From Tetraselmis striata (Eukaryota > Chlorophyta > Chlorodendrophyceae > Chlorodendrales > Chlorodendraceae), in NCBI GenBank assembly GCA_006384855.1, contig VCJN01002489.1:1-64000 (forward strand): DNA of 64,000 nucleotides, in the 5' to 3' direction. How positions within the stretch are numbered: position 1 is the first letter of the stretch; each line of letters begins with the position of its first letter. Made by a program: the position numbers and the translations under genes. This document shows positions 62,194 to 64,000 of the stretch, in pieces. A model generated the notes under the pieces. It did no database searches. It was not told the DNA's origin and worked only from the letters and a program-made list of their open reading frames with translations.

Positions 62194-64000
62194 AGTACTG
62201 AATGGGTACAATTGCATCAGTGCCCTACAGTATCCGGAGGAAAATACCGTATAAAACTGGCGAACGGTAGTATGAGTACCGGTACCAAACGGCTGAGGAG
62301 CGAAGTACTTACCGTAGGAGCTTTCGACTATAAATTGGACGCTATAGTTATAGACCTAGAGAAATTCGACATTATTCTCGGACAACCTTGGCTGGAAACA
62401 GTTAATCCTGACATCGACTGGACTGCTAAAATTATTAAACACCGGAAGACTGGACAACACATTGCTACAGCGGAACAGTATACAGTACCTACGACGGTTT
62501 ACCACCTGGACGCGGTTAGGATGGCGAAGGAGCTGAAGACGAGTCGCGGCGAGGAACTGTTTGCTATTGCGGTACGCGAGGTGTTCGATGCGGTAGCTGA
62601 GCTGCGCACGGACCAATCGACCGAGTGGACCGAGGAGCTCAAGGAGTCCCTTACGGATTTTGCAGACATCATCGCGGAGCCTACTGACCTGCCACCGGAG
62701 CGCGAGTTCGACTTTGAGATCAACCTGGAGAGCGATGAACCCCCCAAGGAACGAACGTGCCGTATGTCACCAGCGGAGTTGCAAGAGGTACGGTCACAAC
62801 TGGAGGAATTGTTGGCAAAAGGGTGGATTCGTCCGTCCAAGTCAAACTACGGCGCCCCAATTTTATTTGTGCGTAAGAAAGACGGCACTCTGCGTATGTG
62901 TGTGGACTACCGTAAATTGAATGACCTTACGAAGAATAACCGGACCCCGCTTCCTCGTATCGACGAATTATTGGACTCATTGCATGGTGCGACTACTTTC
63001 AATACTCTGGACCTGTACAAAGGCTACCATCAAGTACGAATTAAACCGGAAGACATCCACAAAACACGGACACACTATGGACTCTACGAGTACTGTGTGT
63101 TACCTTTCGGCTTGACAAACGCCCCAGCTAGATTCCTGACCATGATGAACCGTGTTTTGAGCCCATATCTCGGCCAATTCTGCGTGGTATACCTGGACGA
63201 CGTGCTGATCTACAGCAAGACAGCTGAAGAGCATCTCGAGCACATCAGATTGGTGCTACGGGAGTTGCAACGACACCACTTGCATATCAAGCTGTCGAAG
63301 TGTTCGTTCGGCCGTACTAGCGTGGAGCTTTTGGACCATATCGTCGAAGCAGGACAGATCAAGATGGACCCCCGGAAGGTGGAAGCAGTTCAACAGTGGC
63401 CCGTGCCGAAGACAGTAAAGGACGTACGAGGTTTTCTCGGCCTTGCTGGCTATTACCGCAAGTTCATCCATACCTTCGCGGCTATTGCGGCGCCACTGCA
63501 CGACCTGACGAAGAATCAACCGGAGTTTGTGTGGACGCCTCGTGCTGATGCAGCGTTTCGTGCATTAAAGGACGCAATGGTACGAGCACCCGTGTATGAG
63601 TATACTGGACACATCTGCGGACGCCCGTTACACATTGTATACAGATGCTTCTGGATTTGCAGCGGGAGCTGTGCTGCTGCAAGATCAAGGCTCAGGACTT
63701 CCACCTGTCGCGTACCATGCACGCAAGATGAACAAACACGAAGTTCACTACCCAGTACATGAGCAAGAGTTGTTAAGCGGTTCGTGATGCACTCATCAAG
63801 TTCCGATGCTACCTTGATGGAGCGGCGGGCTTACTTTACGGTCATCACCGACCATGACACGCTACGACACTTCTTTCGCCAACGCGATTTGTCGACGCGG
63901 CAAGTACGATGGCTGCAAGTGTTTACGCCTTACCAACGACATATGGACATCGTCTACAAGCGAGGAGCTGCCAATCATGCGGACGCCCTCTCTCGGCGAC
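62194..64000 (+). pseudogene. pol: Gypsy Pol part 2: protease end, RT, RNase H (partial)
   Basis: Continues the protease (YRIKLANGSMSTGT, KFDIILGQPWLETVNPDIDW), then RT: LLAKGWIRPSKSNYGAPILF, VDYRKLNDLTKNNRTPLPRI, LDLYKGYHQVRI, LPFGLTNAPARF, catalytic YLDD at 63190-63201, then GFLGLAGYYRKFIH. One frame holds from 62194 to about 63600. RNase H (TLYTDASGFAAGAVL) is in a second frame from about 63596, another change occurs near 63775, and the tail (VITDHDTLRHFF, RGAANHADALSRR) is in a third. The integrase lies past the window edge. RT residues are intact. Confidence 0.88.

Larger units (their letters stand above)
54571..64000 (+). mobile_element. Gypsy retrotransposon with Dam-like and Nudix-like domains (partial)
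   Basis: Plus strand, running off the right edge. A 5' LTR (54571-54953) and primer-binding site are followed by Gag, a Dam-like methyltransferase domain, a Nudix-like domain, aspartic protease, RT (YLDD) and RNase H; RT before any integrase gives the Gypsy order. Integrase and the 3' LTR lie beyond the window. The protease is split by a 4.9-kb YR element (57300-62193). At least four frame changes and two in-frame stops show that this copy is dead, although most catalytic residues survive. Confidence 0.85.

Noticed and set aside
1-64000. CRISPR arrays, bacterial operons, rRNA genes
   Set aside because: Spliceosomal introns and eukaryotic retroelements throughout; no regular spaced repeats or rRNA-like sequence seen.

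Overview
This window is nuclear DNA of a eukaryote, most likely a green alga. It carries three spliced single-copy-type genes separated by large blocks of nested transposable elements. The evidence for an alga is a UPF1 and a Derlin gene with many short introns (3 of 22 use GC-AG), GC-rich third codon positions, tyrosine-recombinase (DIRS/Ngaro-type) retroelements next to Copia, Gypsy, Harbinger and hAT elements, and a plant-style LRR fragment. The species cannot be named from the sequence.

Layout. 1-5.1 kb: an unassigned flank, then a decayed DIRS-like retroelement whose left end is split by a hAT MITE with a perfect 8-bp target duplication. 6.4-8.4 kb: a five-exon carbohydrate sulfotransferase gene with a one-base frameshift. 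9.3-10.4 kb: a 1-kb TG/G microsatellite. 10.4-21.8 kb: two copies of one Copia family, head to head. The left copy is truncated; the right copy is full length with two 444-bp LTRs. 23.0-25.4 kb: a six-exon Derlin gene. 27.1-34.4 kb, minus strand: a fourteen-exon UPF1 helicase gene, convergent with Derlin. 35.5-42.7 kb: a PIF/Harbinger element carrying a nested non-LTR-type insertion (12-bp target duplication, AATTTC tail, one long unknown ORF). 44.5-48.5 kb: a second Harbinger element. 49.9-52.1 kb: an internally deleted hAT with a perfect 8-bp duplication. 52.5-64 kb: a three-level nest, in which a DIRS-like element is cut by a Gypsy element and the Gypsy protease gene is cut by a 4.9-kb tyrosine-recombinase element with split direct repeats.

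The most notable content is the cargo of the retroelements. The full-length Copia carries a complete DNMT3-like cytosine-5 methyltransferase domain between Gag and protease. The Gypsy carries, between Gag and protease, a phage/Dam-like adenine methyltransferase-type domain followed by a Nudix-like domain. Two unrelated LTR retrotransposons in one 64-kb window have therefore each acquired a DNA-methyltransferase-type domain, at the same position of the polyprotein.

The three host genes are unrelated housekeeping functions (Golgi-type sulfation, ER-associated degradation, nonsense-mediated mRNA decay) and show no operon-like relation. All exon joins given were worked out by hand from splice sites, reading phase and family conservation.
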